A DNA stretch of 64,000 nucleotides from Collybiopsis luxurians FD-317 M1 (GCA_000827265.1 KN834753.1:650686-714685); one strand, 5' to 3'. Counted from the stretch's first letter, positions 37,731 through 49,826 are shown. A program made the numbers and translations. The notes: generated by a model from the letters alone, not told the origin.

Positions 37731-39998
37731 ATGGTCAAGACATATCTTCAACGTACGTTTTAGTTACACAGCGCATCTGAACTCCACTGACCCGCTCTTT
37801 TAGGCACCTTCAAAGGTGTCATAGACGAATCTGCTTCTAGGCCAAGGGGCAGGATCAATCGCATCGTTATCAATAATAGAGGTACGTGTGTCACTCTGAT
37901 ATCACAGTCCGCCTGTATGACATAGGTTCTAGTCTGGAAAAACGCCCTGAATGACAACGAAAGACTTGGACCACATTGGAGGACCCACGTAGCCAAAGCT
38001 ATTCAACGATTGGTATGATGCTTGCCATTGTCCTCTTTCATTCTAGCTCACTGATTCTTGCAGGTCGACGAGGGAATCGTGGATGCACTTCAAGGAACAC
38101 GCGGATATTTCCAACTGAGTTCTATTTCAAAAAAGCAGTGCGTTTTGCGCGTTTACGATCATTCAAAACTACTTATGCATTTGGTATTAGGATCTCCGAA
38201 TTCAAGCGAGCCGCTTCCGACCCGCAGCAAGCTGCTGTAAACCACATTCTTCGTGGATCAGGCATTGTTTTATCGCCTGGAACTAAGCGTCATGCTGATA
38301 GTGAGGAAAATACCTCGCGAAGGAAGAAGCCAAGGACTGGTAGCGGTCCCTTCGACAAGCTGTCTAAAAAGGATGTATGTGTTCCATCCAGTTGTACTTG
38401 CGGGTTTCGTCTAATGCATCTTTAAAAGCTTCTCGCTCGGGTCAAAAATCTTCAACTTCAGTGTGATAATCTTCAGAAAACGGTTGACGCCACTCATCCA
38501 CCTCCCCGTGAACCCTCCCCTCCGCTCTCACCTCTCACGGATCTGGACGATGAGGAATTCCCGTTCGGGAATCGTGACATGGAAGTCGACACGGAAGAAC
38601 AGCGGTCGGATGAAAGCGATATGCCAGGCTTGGATGGTTTCGGCACGCCTCACACTCCTCCTTCGACTCCATTGCAGCGCGCCACTGCCATGTATGTTGT
38701 TCATTCTATGATAATCCCATTCATCGTCATCTTAAATTCTTTTGTCCCTTAGTTCTTTCGCTCCGATCCCCGCGGCCCGAGCTTCCAGGAGTTTGGCTCA
38801 TCGAACTCATTCTCTTCCGGGCCTTACTCGTACTCAGTCTGGATCATACATCTCCGAAGTTAGCAAACAGCCTACGCCTGATCCGGATGTCGATGGAGTA
38901 GCAGCAGACTATGCAGATCACAGTCCGCACGGAGCTCCGATCGTTGAGGACACAATGTCCGACAATGAGCGCGCCATTCATAGTCCTGCCAGGAACTATC
39001 TTGCAACCCCAGGTCCCACACCACCCCGAGCATCTGCTACCGTGAACTATGAGGTTCCTACCACATATGCGGCCGGAGAGTCTTCTTCCCGTCAAAGGGT
39101 AAGAGTAACCTTTGCTTTTCTACCAGACATTGGGCTGACTTGTGTACAAGATCGATTCGCTCTCTAGCCAGTTAGAAAGGGTCGAGGTAGAGAGGAGACG
39201 CATTGGAGATTCCAATTCCGCTCATGTTTCCACCATCACCGCTCTCAATGGCGAAATTCAAGACCTTCGAAGCAAGATTGTGAATCTCGAAAGCCGAGAG
39301 GCTAAACTCGAGAGAGAGTCTTTGAACCTTCGCACTTCCTTGGAGCAATCTGCTGGACTCGTTGCTCAGCTGAAAGGCCAGCTTTCTGAAGCCGCCATCG
39401 CCCTTCAAAGCGCAGCTGATAATCTGCAGAACAAAACCAATGAGCTCAACCAGCTTCAAACCCAGCTCGAGGAGGCTCAGCGTGCGGTGCGAGAGTGCCA
39501 GACCGCGTTGGAGGAAACCGATGCTAGCCATACGGAAGAAATCGTCAAGCTTACCTCGTCACTTGCCTCCGCCGAAGCAAAAGTTGAGGAGCTTAGTTTG
39601 GAGATTCGCTCGTCGAGGACTGCTTGCGCAGAGCTTCAAAGCTTGGTCGATGGAGTCACTGCAGAGAAAGACCTTGCTGGATCTGAATTGGAAGCGGAGC
39701 GCCAACGACGCTCGGCTGTGCAAGGCGAGCTTGACGAAGCCCTGCTACATGTAGACGATTTGCAGAGTCAGCTGAATGTAATGGAGGAGCTCAGTGCTGG
39801 GGATGAGATCACTATCAACAAGCTGAACGATGTTATTCGCAGCCATGAACAAATCCTAATGAGTCAGATGAGCCGACTAAAGGACGAGGTATGTTCACTG
39901 ATCCTTGCTGTATGTAAACATCGACTGACCTTACACTTCAGGCGGACCAAGTTTCTCAAGCTGCCACTCGCAGGCGCAGTGATAGACTCTCTCTTTGA
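37731..39998 (+). CDS. Nuclear-type coiled-coil protein with small N-terminal basic domain (unknown function)
   Basis: Nine exons (37731-37752, 37804-37881, 37933-38012, 38064-38137, 38191-38374, 38429-38691, 38753-39098, 39151-39888, 39942-39998) give a continuous frame of 613 residues. The first 100 residues (MVKTYLQ, RGRINRIVINNRVWKNAL, HVAKAIQRLVDEGIVDALQG) look like a small winged-helix or histone-H1-like fold. A basic patch (SRRKKPRTG) may be a nuclear localisation signal. A short coil (LLARVKNLQLQCDNLQKTV) and an acidic SP/TP-rich linker follow. Exon 8 is a 246-residue heptad-rich coiled coil (QLERVEVERRR through HEQILMSQMSRLKDE). The C-terminus is TRRRSDRLSL. I do not recognise the family; transcription or chromatin association is an inference. 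Confidence 0.82.
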
Positions 39999-41384
39999 AG
40001 GCTGCCAACGCAGCGTTGACTCTGAGCTGTGTACATTCTTTCAATTTCAATACCTACTTGTGTATCAAATAGTTATTGCTGTCTATACTCGTAATTATGT
40101 GTCGTGTACTAAATGCTTGCGTATGTCTAACTTTCTCAAATTATGCTATTACCAAGAACGATTCACTCGAGCTCGAACGACCCCGCGTTGACATCAAACG
40201 AAAATCCAAACGTCGCACTGCAGTCGGTTCATCCAGGGCATGGCTAGGGCACTCCAGTGACTTTTCTGTAATCATCTATAATGATGTATGACCATTTTTG
40301 TTCTACGTATAGATACTAATTGTTGACATGCTTGTATGCGTTGCGAACTACTTTCGCGCATCCATAGAATCATTCGGCGGCGCCCGAAATCAGGATTTAT
40401 AACTACTACCCGATACCAAATCTTTCTGAAGAGAAAGAAGGGGAATCTCAGGGCCCAGGGAAGGGTTTCTACAACGACGCGCCTCTCGCAACGCTTCATG
40501 CAACGCGTCAGCGGATGAAGCAGCCCAAGATCCAAAACATACTGCTATTCGATCCGCGCTCAGAAAATATGAGCAGCGACCTCAACTTTTCTGACTCAAA
40601 GCTGTATTTTTTCAGACATACTTGAGCGACTTTCGCATTCATTTCGCTAGCTTAAACTCGGTTCACACCCATTGATGGTAACCTCAAGACCAGCACCTAA
40701 TGGTTACGACTATTATTATGCTCCAATCTTTCGACCGTTCCTCGTTGGATGACCCAGAATGACCCGGGTAATGCATAGCATAGCTATTTCATTAACATTT
40801 AGTGAACATCTTCGGAACGCAACAAGGAAAATCGCTTCCTGATATCAACATGATTGTTTTGTTATCCTGCCCTGACTCCCAGAGAATAAGCACCAAGACG
40901 GTTGAGCTGACTCATGCCCGAGATGACCGATAAGTACCGTTGTCCATAACCCATCGTTGGCGTTCAGATGCTCCATAGAGAAATTCTAGTCAGGCACGGT
41001 CGCCTCATACTATAACCCAATTCTATCAAGATTCTGAAAGTTGCTTAAAAGGTCTCGATATCGCAATGGATGCAGCCCTTTCTCTCACTCTCCTTTCCTT
41101 TGCTGGTTTTCACTTTCACGGCCTTCGAGGTCGTTTCTTCCTTCCTGGAGCGCTGCATATACCCACTTCGATATTTTTCCTGCGGCCTTCTTATTTTTCT
41201 TCTGGTAGCAGTATTTGCAGATTTCAGCTTTTTCATTCTTCAGTTGAAGTCTTTCCACAAATTTTTTTTCTGTATTTTTTCGTCCCTTTCGAGTGCATCG
41301 AGTGCACGCTGAGCGCGTATGTTTCTCTCCTGCAATTCCTTCAGCTCCCTGAATCTGTCATGCTAGCCTTCCATACTTTCCTTG
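39999..41384. other. Intergenic region, 1.4 kb
   Basis: No gene supported. The part from about 41070 to 41380 is strongly C/T-rich on the plus strand and is probably the leader or promoter of the next gene; this bias makes false hydrophobic ORFs on one strand and false Lys/Glu-rich ORFs on the other. Confidence 0.5.
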
Positions 41385-42566
41385 ATGGTAACCCGGCTGC
41401 CTACTCATCTAGATGCATTTGTTCCTCCTCCTTCATTACAAACGCACGGCTCACCCGATTCTCCTTTGCTAAGGCCTTGGCGAGGCCGATTTCTGGTCAG
41501 TGGAACTCGGGCCAGCGATCTTTCTAGCAATGTAGAGATCCAAGTAACGGGGGTAGAAACCGATGGTGACATGTGAATGCTGACGCTACTTACTCGGTTT
41601 AAACTGACCACTTGCTCAGAAGATGTCATATGTGGCCCTCTCGCATCTTGTTCTCTATCACAGTACCTCATGCTCTCCCAATCCTTTCTCAATTACAAGG
41701 TTACATGACAACTCGCTCTCCGCCAATCCCTGTAACTACATTCCTTCCAGAAAGGATACGAGATCCCGACCGCAACGTGATAAATCAAACACACTTTCGC
41801 TCCTTGTCTCGAATGCTATGGGACAGTCAGCTGGTAAGCCTTTGTCCATTGCTTGGAAACGAGATACTTTGCGTTGCTCAAACTCGACAAGGTTGCGATT
41901 GTTCCTATCTCGCTGCCCGATTCCGCTGCATCTCCGCCATTTTCTCATGGTTCAAGACATGGGATGCTCGTCTACCCAGTGGGAAACTCTACCTCCCTCT
42001 TGGTCGGCGCCATTTTTCTGTCACCCCAAGACACCTTCCCCGATTTCGTGTTAGCGGGACTTGAGTCTTTCCCTGATAGCATGTTCGACCTCCCATTGCA
42101 AACCTTGGTCAGTAGATTCGGTGCTCCATCAGACGAAGAAAGGAGTACCATTCCCATTTCTCCAACTGTCATACACTCCCAGTCCCGACCATCCCAGCAA
42201 CGAAGAATGAGTTTACAGCCTCATTCATCCTTGCGGGAGCCATCGGTCCGGATATCATCGTACCGGTATGATCCTACGCAACGTGAACGGAGTTCTTCGT
42301 TCTCCCAAACACGTCCTTCTTTTATCGCTCCTTCATCGGACGCACCAAGAAGAATGAGTCCCTTTAGATACCAACCCAGTAGTTTCCCTACACCTAATTT
42401 CTCCCACTATGATCCTACCACTATGCTTACACTCGAGCCCGCGCCTTCGATGGCTGCCTCGTCCAGCACGCAGTCCGACTCTCCTCTTGAGCATCATTCA
42501 AGATTTTCCTCCATCCATGATCGTGATGCTTCTGGGGACAGCTCTCATTCAAGAAGTATCGAATGA
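41385..42566 (+). CDS. Unrecognised conserved-looking protein with Ser/Pro-rich C-terminus (possible SPOC/PTOV-like barrel)
   Basis: Three exons (41385-41572, 41620-41833, 41892-42566) encode 358 residues. The N-terminal 190 residues look folded: WRGRFLVSGTRASD opens a strand pattern, followed by EIQVTGVETDGD, MWPSRILFSITVPHALPIL, TFLPERIRDPDRNVINQTHF, LSRMLWDSQLVAIVPI, and GMLVYPVGNSTSLLVGAIFL. The layout (W-x-G-x-L opening, later LVYP and LLVGAIFL strands) recalls SPOC or PTOV/MED25 beta-barrels, but I cannot confirm this. The remaining 170 residues are Ser/Pro/Arg-rich and disordered with many SP sites, suggesting a nuclear regulator. The start MVTRLPTHLD follows a pyrimidine-rich leader. 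Confidence 0.72.
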
Positions 42567-43229
42567 CTTTCGATGATACGAGATACTGGTTGCTCTAGTG
42601 CACCACTATCTCGAGGGCGAAATCATGGATCAATCGACACGCCGCCGATTTTCAATCCTTTTGACCTCACGATCCGGGCTCACAGTCATTAAACACGTCT
42701 CTCTCTTAATGCTTTCGTTGATACCCTCCTTAGCTAGCACTGCATACGCAAATACCCCCCATTCTCAATGTATCACATACAGAAAAATAGCTCGACGATC
42801 TCATTACAAAGTATACCATCTGCCGATAGATGTCGCCATACCCTCATGTATTATACCTTGTCTGCCATACCCATCTGTCATATCTGTCATTTACACTGTA
42901 TAAATTCTTGTATGTTTGCGCTCGTTGTGCTTCGATCTTGAGCAACTCGTCCATTTGGGTGGGTAGAAGGATACTCAGCATAAAAGCTGGCGTAAACGAG
43001 ATGACGACGTATTTCCGACTGATATACCTATCATTCGAAGACTCACATTCATGCCAACTCGGAATCTACTAGGTTACGCGCGACAGTAACCCGCCCGTCG
43101 CACGAACTGAAGCTTTCTAATGCGCGTCATACACGCGTTAGGCATGCGATAGTAACGTGACTCAAGCGGAGCGGCTTCTCAGCGGATCAATGCCGGATCG
43201 GACCAGGCGCCCAAATATCTCGTACACAG
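42567..43229. other. Intergenic region before the HsbA duplication
   Basis: No gene supported; short ORFs only. Confidence 0.45.
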
Positions 43230-43427
43230 CGTCCTACTCCTCCTGTCCGCCCGCACGGGGCGAAGTCTCTGACCGAATACTCATCCTCCCTAGCACTCAA
43301 TCGAAGTACCGTCCATGATTTTCTGACAGTACTGCTGGCGTGGTTCCCATTTTACAAGTTCAATTTCTGGTACATACTTGACTAACATAATGTCCCCTAA
43401 AGAACTATATACTAAACGAGCAGCAAC

Positions 43428-44142
43428 TCACGCATAGGCCGCAGACGCTGTGGCTAAGGCAGCATCAATGGCTGAAGTGATCGGGGTCACCGTAGCAAGC
43501 AGATCGGCCTACATATTGGTGTGAAGCCATTGAGTGGAGTATCCCGCCAAACCAAGAAGGTAAACATACCGGAGTGTCAGCGACCAATTCATTTTCAAAG
43601 CTCTTTGTATCTGTCTTCAGAGTAGCCAGGTCCTGAGCTACCAGAGCGGATACTCCACCGAGAGGGAGAGAATAAAAGCCAGGCTTCTTTGCCACAATCT
43701 GGGTGAGTGCGTCGAGAATGGTGGGCTCGAAACCTTCCACGGTTGCGAGAATTCCTTGGGCTTGAGCATCAGTCACCGGTCCAGTGTTCTGTCTATCAAG
43801 GTCAAAGCTGGAGTTTGGATAGGGAGGCAAGACTCTTACAGCAGCATGGGTGGCCGCGGTTCCAAGGGCTGAAGCTAAACTAGTTGCCTGCGCATGGATG
43901 GCCTGAAAGGATGGGATCAATATATCGTGGCATGTAACGGGGTTTAACGAGAGACCTACCAATGCCGAGACTAGAGAACCTCCCGAAGTGGGGAATGCTT
44001 TGAGGTCGTTGTCGAGAGCAGTGACTTGGGATGCAATGTTCGCAAGGTCAGCCTGGACGGACGCAAGCTGACGCTTCACAGGGGTGACTGCAAAGCCAGC
44101 GGTCGCGATGGACAGGATGATGGCGAGGACTGTGAGGCTCAT
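43428..44142 (-). CDS. HsbA-like hydrophobic surface binding protein, copy 1 (secreted)
   Basis: Four exons (44142-43960, 43902-43840, 43788-43570, 43508-43428) give 181 residues. Residues 1-18 form a signal peptide (SLTVLAIILSIATAGFA), followed by a KR dibasic site that may be cut by a Kex2-type protease. The mature part is helical and Ala/Leu/Ser-rich, with QASVQADLANIASQVTALDN-type heptads, LKAFPTSGGSL and an ATVTPITSAIDAALATASAA end, matching the HsbA / cell-wall galactomannoprotein fold. HsbA of Aspergillus adsorbs to hydrophobic surfaces and recruits hydrolytic enzymes. Introns 1 and 2 are 57 and 51 bp, stop-free and multiples of three. A TATA box lies about 50 bp upstream. Copy 2 lies 1.2 kb upstream on the same strand. 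Confidence 0.82.
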
Positions 44143-44190
44143 GATGATGAGAGACTGTCGAAAGTACTATGCATAAGAGAGGGCCGCAAC

Positions 44191-44200
44191 CTCTTTATAT
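44191..44200 (-). promoter_or_regulatory. TATA box of HsbA copy 1
   Basis: ATATAAAGAG on the minus strand, about 50 bp above the start codon; the same string at the same distance precedes copy 2. Confidence 0.55.
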
Positions 44201-44350
44201 CTTTGAAAACAACGCTGGTACGCCTGAACCGAAATTGATCGGAGCATATGGTGAGATTGTCTGACGATATTTTCCGTGATACTGGTCGTGTAAGTGAAAG
44301 TGGACCCAATAGAAAATAGACGATGCAGATTAATACAGCATCTCGAGCCT

Positions 44351-45099
44351 TCCGTTGGGTTAAAGCTACGGCTCGACTTATATCGGCTATGGCTTTGATT
44401 CTTGATTGGAATGGAAGGCGCCACGCCGATTTGCCAGAAATAGAGTAACGGCTCGAGTATATCGAGAAGATGCTCGGCTTATTTTGGCTCAGCTCGCGGC
44501 GCGGGGGTCTTCTAAGCCGAGCCTTGGGCGCACTAGTCACTAGCAGTGGCACCCTAGCATATAGGAGTATATAACGCGGCTTCGAATTACGGCGCGTTAA
44601 TGGAAACTACGCCGAAGTCCGATCTGACGCCGAAATTGACGTCTGGAGCCGAGTGACTCGACGCTTCCACGTCAAATGTACTTCCCTCGATGTTCTTTCT
44701 TGGGCCATACTATCATTTATGTACCTTCTCGGTCTTTGAGTGTAAAAAAATCTATATTCTGAATCCACAACAGCTCGAGTTAACTTGGGCTCATGCAGGA
44801 AGCTCCCGGAGGTCCCCATGGAGCTTGGTTCTTTTATGAAAAGCTCTTTGGCATGCTTCAGCTGAGCAAACCTTTGGTCTCTGACTACAAAGGCTTTGTT
44901 TTGGCTGTTGACGCATTGACCCCGAGCTCTGCTTTTATGGGTTGTTTGGACTTCAAACCGACGTGCCATCTGGCATCAATTACCAGGTCCGGCACATCGC
45001 GCCGCTTTTCACGTTACGTTACGGATTTATCGCAACACTACTAGTGTCTAGTACACCGAATAAGTCACTAGAAGCTCCAGGTTTATTTCCTGCGGGTGT
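44351..45099. other. Spacer between the two HsbA copies
   Basis: Unique DNA of about 750 bp between the direct repeats. Short ORFs on both strands have no recognisable motifs; no transposon ends were seen. Confidence 0.45.
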
Positions 45100-45321
45100 C
45101 TCGCTCCTACTCCTCCTATCCGCCCACACGGGCCGAAACAAAGTACCAGCTCTAACATTCATCTTCCATAGCACTCGATCGAAGTACCGTCCATATTCAT
45201 TCTACTAGTTCTCGTGCTGACAGTGCTGCTAGCGAGTTTCCTATTTTACAAGTTCAATTTCTGGTATTTACTTGGCTAACACAATGTCCCCTAATGAACT
45301 ATGTACTAAACGAGCAGCAAC

Positions 45322-46038
45322 TCACGCATAGGCCGCAGACGCTGTGGCCAAGGCAGCATCAATGGCTGAAGTAATCGGGGTCACTGTAGAAAGCAGATCG
45401 GCCTACAAATAGGTATGAAACCATTATTTAAGCATTCCGCCAAACCAAGAAGGTAAACATACCGGAGTGTCAGCGACCAATGCATTTTCAAAGTTCTTTG
45501 TATCTGTCTTCAGAGTAGCCAGGTCCTGAGCTACAAGAGCGGATACTCCACCGAGAGGGAGAGAATCAAAGCCAGGCTTCTTTGCCACAATCTCGGTGAG
45601 TGCATCGAGAATGGTGGGCTCGAAACCTTCGACGGTTGCGAGAATTCCTTGGGCTTGAGCATCAGTCACCGGTCCAGTGTTCTGTCTATCAAGGTCAAAG
45701 CTGGAGTTTGGATAGGGAGGTAAGACTCTTACAGCAGCATGGGTGGCCGCGGTTCCAAGGGCTGAAGCTAAACTAGTTGCCTGCGCATGGATGGCCTGAC
45801 AGGATGGGATCAGTATACTGTGGCATATAACGGGGTTTAACGAGAGACCTACCAATGCCGAGAGTAGAGAACCTCCCGAAGTGGGGAATGCTTTGAGGTC
45901 GTTGTCGAGAGCAGTGACTTGGGATGCAATGTTCGCAAGGTCAGCCTGGACGGACGCAAGCTGACGCTTCACAGGGGTGGCTGCAAAGCCAGCAGTCGCG
46001 ATGGACAGGATGGTGGCGAGGACTGTGAGGCGAATCAT
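45322..46038 (-). CDS. HsbA-like hydrophobic surface binding protein, copy 2 (secreted)
   Basis: Paralogue of the gene at 43428-44142, with the same four-exon structure and nearly the same protein (about 182 residues). The start is MIRLTVLATILSIATAGFA against MSLTVLAIILSIATAGFA in copy 1; the mature protein differs at only a few positions (for example SLLSAL for SLVSAL, ALTEIV for ALTQIV, FENALV for FENELV). Signal peptide, KR site, and C-terminal helix are all intact, and all splice sites are conserved, so both copies should be functional. Introns are as conserved as exons, which points to a recent duplication or gene conversion. A TATA box lies about 50 bp upstream. Confidence 0.82.
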
Positions 46039-46086
46039 ATTGAGAGACTGTATCGAAATTACTGTGCACAAGTAGAGCACCGCAAC

Positions 46087-46096
46087 CTCTTTATAT
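46087..46096 (-). promoter_or_regulatory. TATA box of HsbA copy 2
   Basis: ATATAAAGAG on the minus strand, about 50 bp above the start, in the duplicated promoter. Confidence 0.55.
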
Positions 46097-46266
46097 CTTT
46101 GCAAATAACGCTGGTACGCCTAAACCGAAATTGTTTTTTTGTCGTTGATCGGGGCATATGGTGAGATTGTCAGCTGGATTGCCGATATTTGCCTGTGATA
46201 CTTGTCGTGTAAGTGGAAGTGGACCCAATAGAAAATAGAGGTTGCAGATACAGCATCTCGCGCCCT

Positions 46267-46740
46267 CCTACCTTAAAAACCTACTCACATGAAGCCCTCT
46301 ACACATGTTAACCCCCTGGTTCTCTAAGGGAAACTAGATCAGGTGAGGACAAGAAAGAATTAGGACGAATCTGTAGCAATTCATTCGCCGAAAGAAGCTT
46401 GAATGGGTTTTGATGTGAACTAATATTGACCTCGAATAGTTCTTGTAACTGGACACGATTGCTTATTTTTTCGTGTACACTTCGCCATTTGCACCCGCAT
46501 TGTTCGCAATTGACGTGCTGTTCGCAAGCAAGCCTTGCCATCGTTGGATTGAAATCGGCTATGAAAGCCTACGTACCGATTCGCTGAAACAGTCCACTCG
46601 GAATAATCGAACAAACGTCAGGCGTGAGTGAAGAACGCGAAATCCGCGTGTCTACAGTAAAGTTACATTTTGTTTTTACTCCTCGGGTGTGTTTCTAACA
46701 ACCGCCGCAATATACCAATGACTACCTTCCTGCTACTTTT
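46267..46740. other. Intergenic region between HsbA copy 2 and oxalate decarboxylase
   Basis: Promoter side of HsbA copy 2 and 3' end of the oxalate decarboxylase gene. Nothing else seen. Confidence 0.45.
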
Positions 46741-48963
46741 TCATTTGCTGGGGACATCAATTGAAGGAGGTCCTACTACCGTAGGTTTAACCTTCTTCAA
46801 CAGCGCGATAGTTTCGTCATCTAGACCAAGATGCGCCTTTACCAGTGCGGGAGGCGTCAGAGCAAGCCACTAAATCATCATTAGACATGTGATGAAATTA
46901 AGCATGGTCAATCTACACAAACCTGATTCAAACTGACATCTTGGAACCGATCTTGGAACGCCAAACAGAATTGGAAGTCGGTGGAAGAACGAACGAAAAT
47001 ATATCAAACGTTCGTACCTGTGTTGAAAACTTCAAGATATTTCAAGGTGCCTGTCCCGGTATTCTCGACATAGTGTCCTATTGAATGGCAAATAAGCATC
47101 AAGGCCCAAAATGCCAAGTATAAAGAGCGTACCATACGAAGCTGGTATGAAGCCTATACAGAGAAAGAGTTGGGAGTTGGGTATACACTCGAGGAGTTTG
47201 GCGTCTTACCGATATCACCCGCCTATTTTTACGTACAATATCTTGAATGAGAAGACCATTCACTTCTTAAAACGACCAAAAGCATACCTGGAAGTTGAAT
47301 GTTCTCGCATTGCTGTTGGCTGCATAAATGGTGATTCGCGCTTCCCCCTCTCTAGAAGACGTATTCATCAATCCTAAACTAATCTTGCTTGCGCGAAAAT
47401 TACGTACAACACAAAGGTCCACTCGTCTTGGGTAGGATGCCACTAAGAGCAAGAATAGATGAGTTGATGGGTACGAAACGCAAAGTATCAAAGCCGTACG
47501 TGCATCTCCCTATTTCAGATTAACAATCAGTAAGTATCTCGTCAGCATTCGGATAAGCCACCCACCTCATTCCTCCAGGGTTGACAGTAACTTCTGCAGC
47601 CGCGATCATCTGTGAAATGCCGAAGACTGTAGAGTCTACAATTTTGACAGAACCCCCTTCAAGCTCCGTAGACGTCATCTGCGAGAGAGGAAAGAAGTAT
47701 GGTTGAGGTACTGTTCCCTGGGGATCCGAAACATCCTTTGCATCATCCGCAGGAGATTCTACGAAATTGTATGTTAATTGATCTGAGATAGTGCACTGCT
47801 AGGAAGACCTACCTGCCGGGAAGATGTACAACTGCCTGTCAGGTATGCGAGAGAATGCATTAGGGTTGGTGACACCAAAATTTTTCCGAATGACTGGTAA
47901 TGACGTTGAACTAATGTTCTAGGAGTAGATGAAAGGAAACGCAAACCTTCCGCGGGGACATGAGCTAGCCAGTCAGTCAAGAGGAAGGTGCCATCGTCGC
48001 TGAAAGCGCCGTCCGGGAAAACCTGGCACGAGATAAAGACATTGCGAGTTTCTGCCGCGATAAGAAAACTCACTAGAAGGAATTCCGACCCCTCAGAAGA
48101 GTCATTCGTTGCCTGGAGCGAATGAGGGATTCCAGGTGGGAAATACCAAAGGTCCCCGGCTCTCTGAAGACGTAGGTCAAGATATTGAACGTCCAAGAAT
48201 CTCGATTTGCGGAACATACGACTGTAGCAATGAAATTTCGACCGTCTTGATCTACAGATGAGACTTGGGTAGTACCCTATCAAAGTCAATTAGATAAAAG
48301 GTCGAGAACGTAGAGTGGAGATGGTACATACCTTCAAAACATACGCCCACTTGATGGATACGAATTAATTAGGGTGCATGTATTACATTTCTCTAGAGAT
48401 CTTACCTCGGCAGTAGAATGCCAGTGAAGTTCGCGTATTGCTCCAGGTGCGAGCTTCATGTTTACACCAGCCATTGCTAAGAAGAAATTTCAGCGACAAA
48501 AACGCGTCATCAGAAGGAAGACCTACAAGTTGCAATCGGAAACATGTCCACATTCTGCTGCCGTGCCCATCCACCAGTTTGCAAACGCATGTGGCTCAAA
48601 CTGAAAGGCCACTTTGCATTCGTTCTGAAAGGACCAAATTTCAGCGCTGGACAGCGGACGAGTAATCGTAGAAACGCACACGTCACCATTATCGGTACTT
48701 GGAGGAGCCAGCTGGTCGGGATTTTCGAGATCAAGGTAAATATTATCTGGACCTTGGATGGAAGCGCCGGTTTTGCCTCTATATGGGCTGGGAACGGAAG
48801 CCGGACTGTCGGGGCCCCAGAGGACGTTGTTAGATTCCGTGGAGGCGTAAGGGACGGTTGGCTGAGCGGGGGCCGACGAGAAGGTTGCTTTTGGTACCAA
48901 AGCAGCTCCAGAGACGAAGGACAGTGCGGTTAGGGACGCGACGAGGTACTGGATGGTGGGCAT
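46741..48963 (-). CDS. Oxalate decarboxylase, secreted bicupin
   Basis: Mn-dependent enzyme that converts oxalate to formate and CO2; fungi use it to control extracellular oxalate. The gene has many short introns. Residues 1-19 are a signal peptide ([19 protein letters not shown]). After [16 protein letters not shown] and [20 protein letters not shown] comes cupin 1 with metal ligands in [16 protein letters not shown] (HxH...E) and the second motif [15 protein letters not shown] (His). Cupin 2 has [19 protein letters not shown], with an intron inside the HxH region at about 47500, and AGDIGYVPASYGHYVEN. The C-terminus is [18 protein letters not shown], then [15 protein letters not shown]. All metal ligands of both cupins are present, so activity is expected. 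It sits near two HsbA genes and a laccase-like gene, all secreted. Confidence 0.94.
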
Positions 48964-49826
48964 TATGAATTCTAGTGAGGGCCTGGTTCAGGAAAGCAGT
49001 GAATGAAATGACAGGGTACCAGAGACCTTGGGGTCGATGGAAAAATAAGGTAGGTTATATGTACTCTATGTAGGCATCGTAAGACACCCCTTTAAGATTG
49101 GCCTTCCGATGCATCTTCGTTCCGGCTGTCTGATCTTAGTCAACCTCCAAAACGCCGCTATTTCATTAAAATTTTTTTTCCATACAACTTTCACCCGAGC
49201 AGGGGTCGACTTGAGAGAGTCAAGCAGAATTATTGTTGTTTGAAGAGGCAGAGAAGGAGGATTGTAAAAGCACGCTGTGATATAATAGTAGCCGCGTTGA
49301 ATGGGATACTTGTGAATATTTGCGCCGTTACTCAGGCTGAGGAGGAGGAGGACTTGTAAATTTGGCGGACTAGTATGGATTTGTACGCTTCGTTCGGGCC
49401 GTCAACGTACTTTCTGGCAGCTTTGTCCCTCGTACACAATACGTATGGAGAGCTCCAGATCAACTCCATTGACATTATTACTCCAACGTACAAGCAAATC
49501 AATAGCTAGGGATAGACTGCTGCATAAGACAAGTGAAGAGGGGGTGGTAGAGTGGATGTGAGTGTTGGGTGCACCGAATTTTGTTTAATTCTGACATTGT
49601 AGAGTTCCTCTTGTCATAATCAAAGCTAAGAAAAATAAAAAAAGAGATGTCTAGGCCTTAGGCTACAGCTGGAGTCTACAGAGGACTTAATATCGAGGCG
49701 AATAAGACACCCTAAATGCGATCGATGACCCAACCATGACGCGCAAAGTCTCGACGTCAGCCATCTACGTCACATTCCAACTTCTCTATAAAAGTTTAAT
49801 GTCTCCTCATTTCTCACTACACCAAT
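48964..49826. other. Divergent intergenic region (oxalate decarboxylase / DUF5923 gene)
   Basis: About 860 bp shared by two divergent promoters. A TATA box lies near the plus-strand gene. No ORF of interest. Confidence 0.5.
49787..49794 (+). promoter_or_regulatory. TATA box of the DUF5923/DUF4449 gene
   Basis: TATAAAAG lies about 33 bp above the start codon. Confidence 0.5.

Larger units (their letters stand above)
43230..44350. repeat. Copy 1 of HsbA segmental tandem duplication
   Basis: This roughly 1.1-kb segment is highly similar, in direct orientation, to 45100-46266. Similarity begins near CCTACTCCTCCTGTCCGCCC (copy 1 about 43231) and runs through the whole gene, its introns, its TATA box and about 200 bp of promoter up to GGACCCAATAGAAAATAGA. 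Limits are by eye. Confidence 0.85.
45100..46266. repeat. Copy 2 of HsbA segmental tandem duplication
   Basis: Direct repeat partner of 43230-44350, with scattered substitutions and a short insertion (TTTTTTTGTCG, near 46134) in the promoter. Confidence 0.85.

Noticed and set aside
41045..41400. Lys/Glu-rich coiled-coil-like ORFs on the minus strand and hydrophobic ORFs on the plus strand
   Set aside because: They arise from a strongly C/T-rich leader upstream of the gene at 41385; frames shift and no start, stop or splice model holds together.
44607..45044. ORFs on both strands between the HsbA copies
   Set aside because: Overlapping, without recognisable motifs; likely chance open frames.
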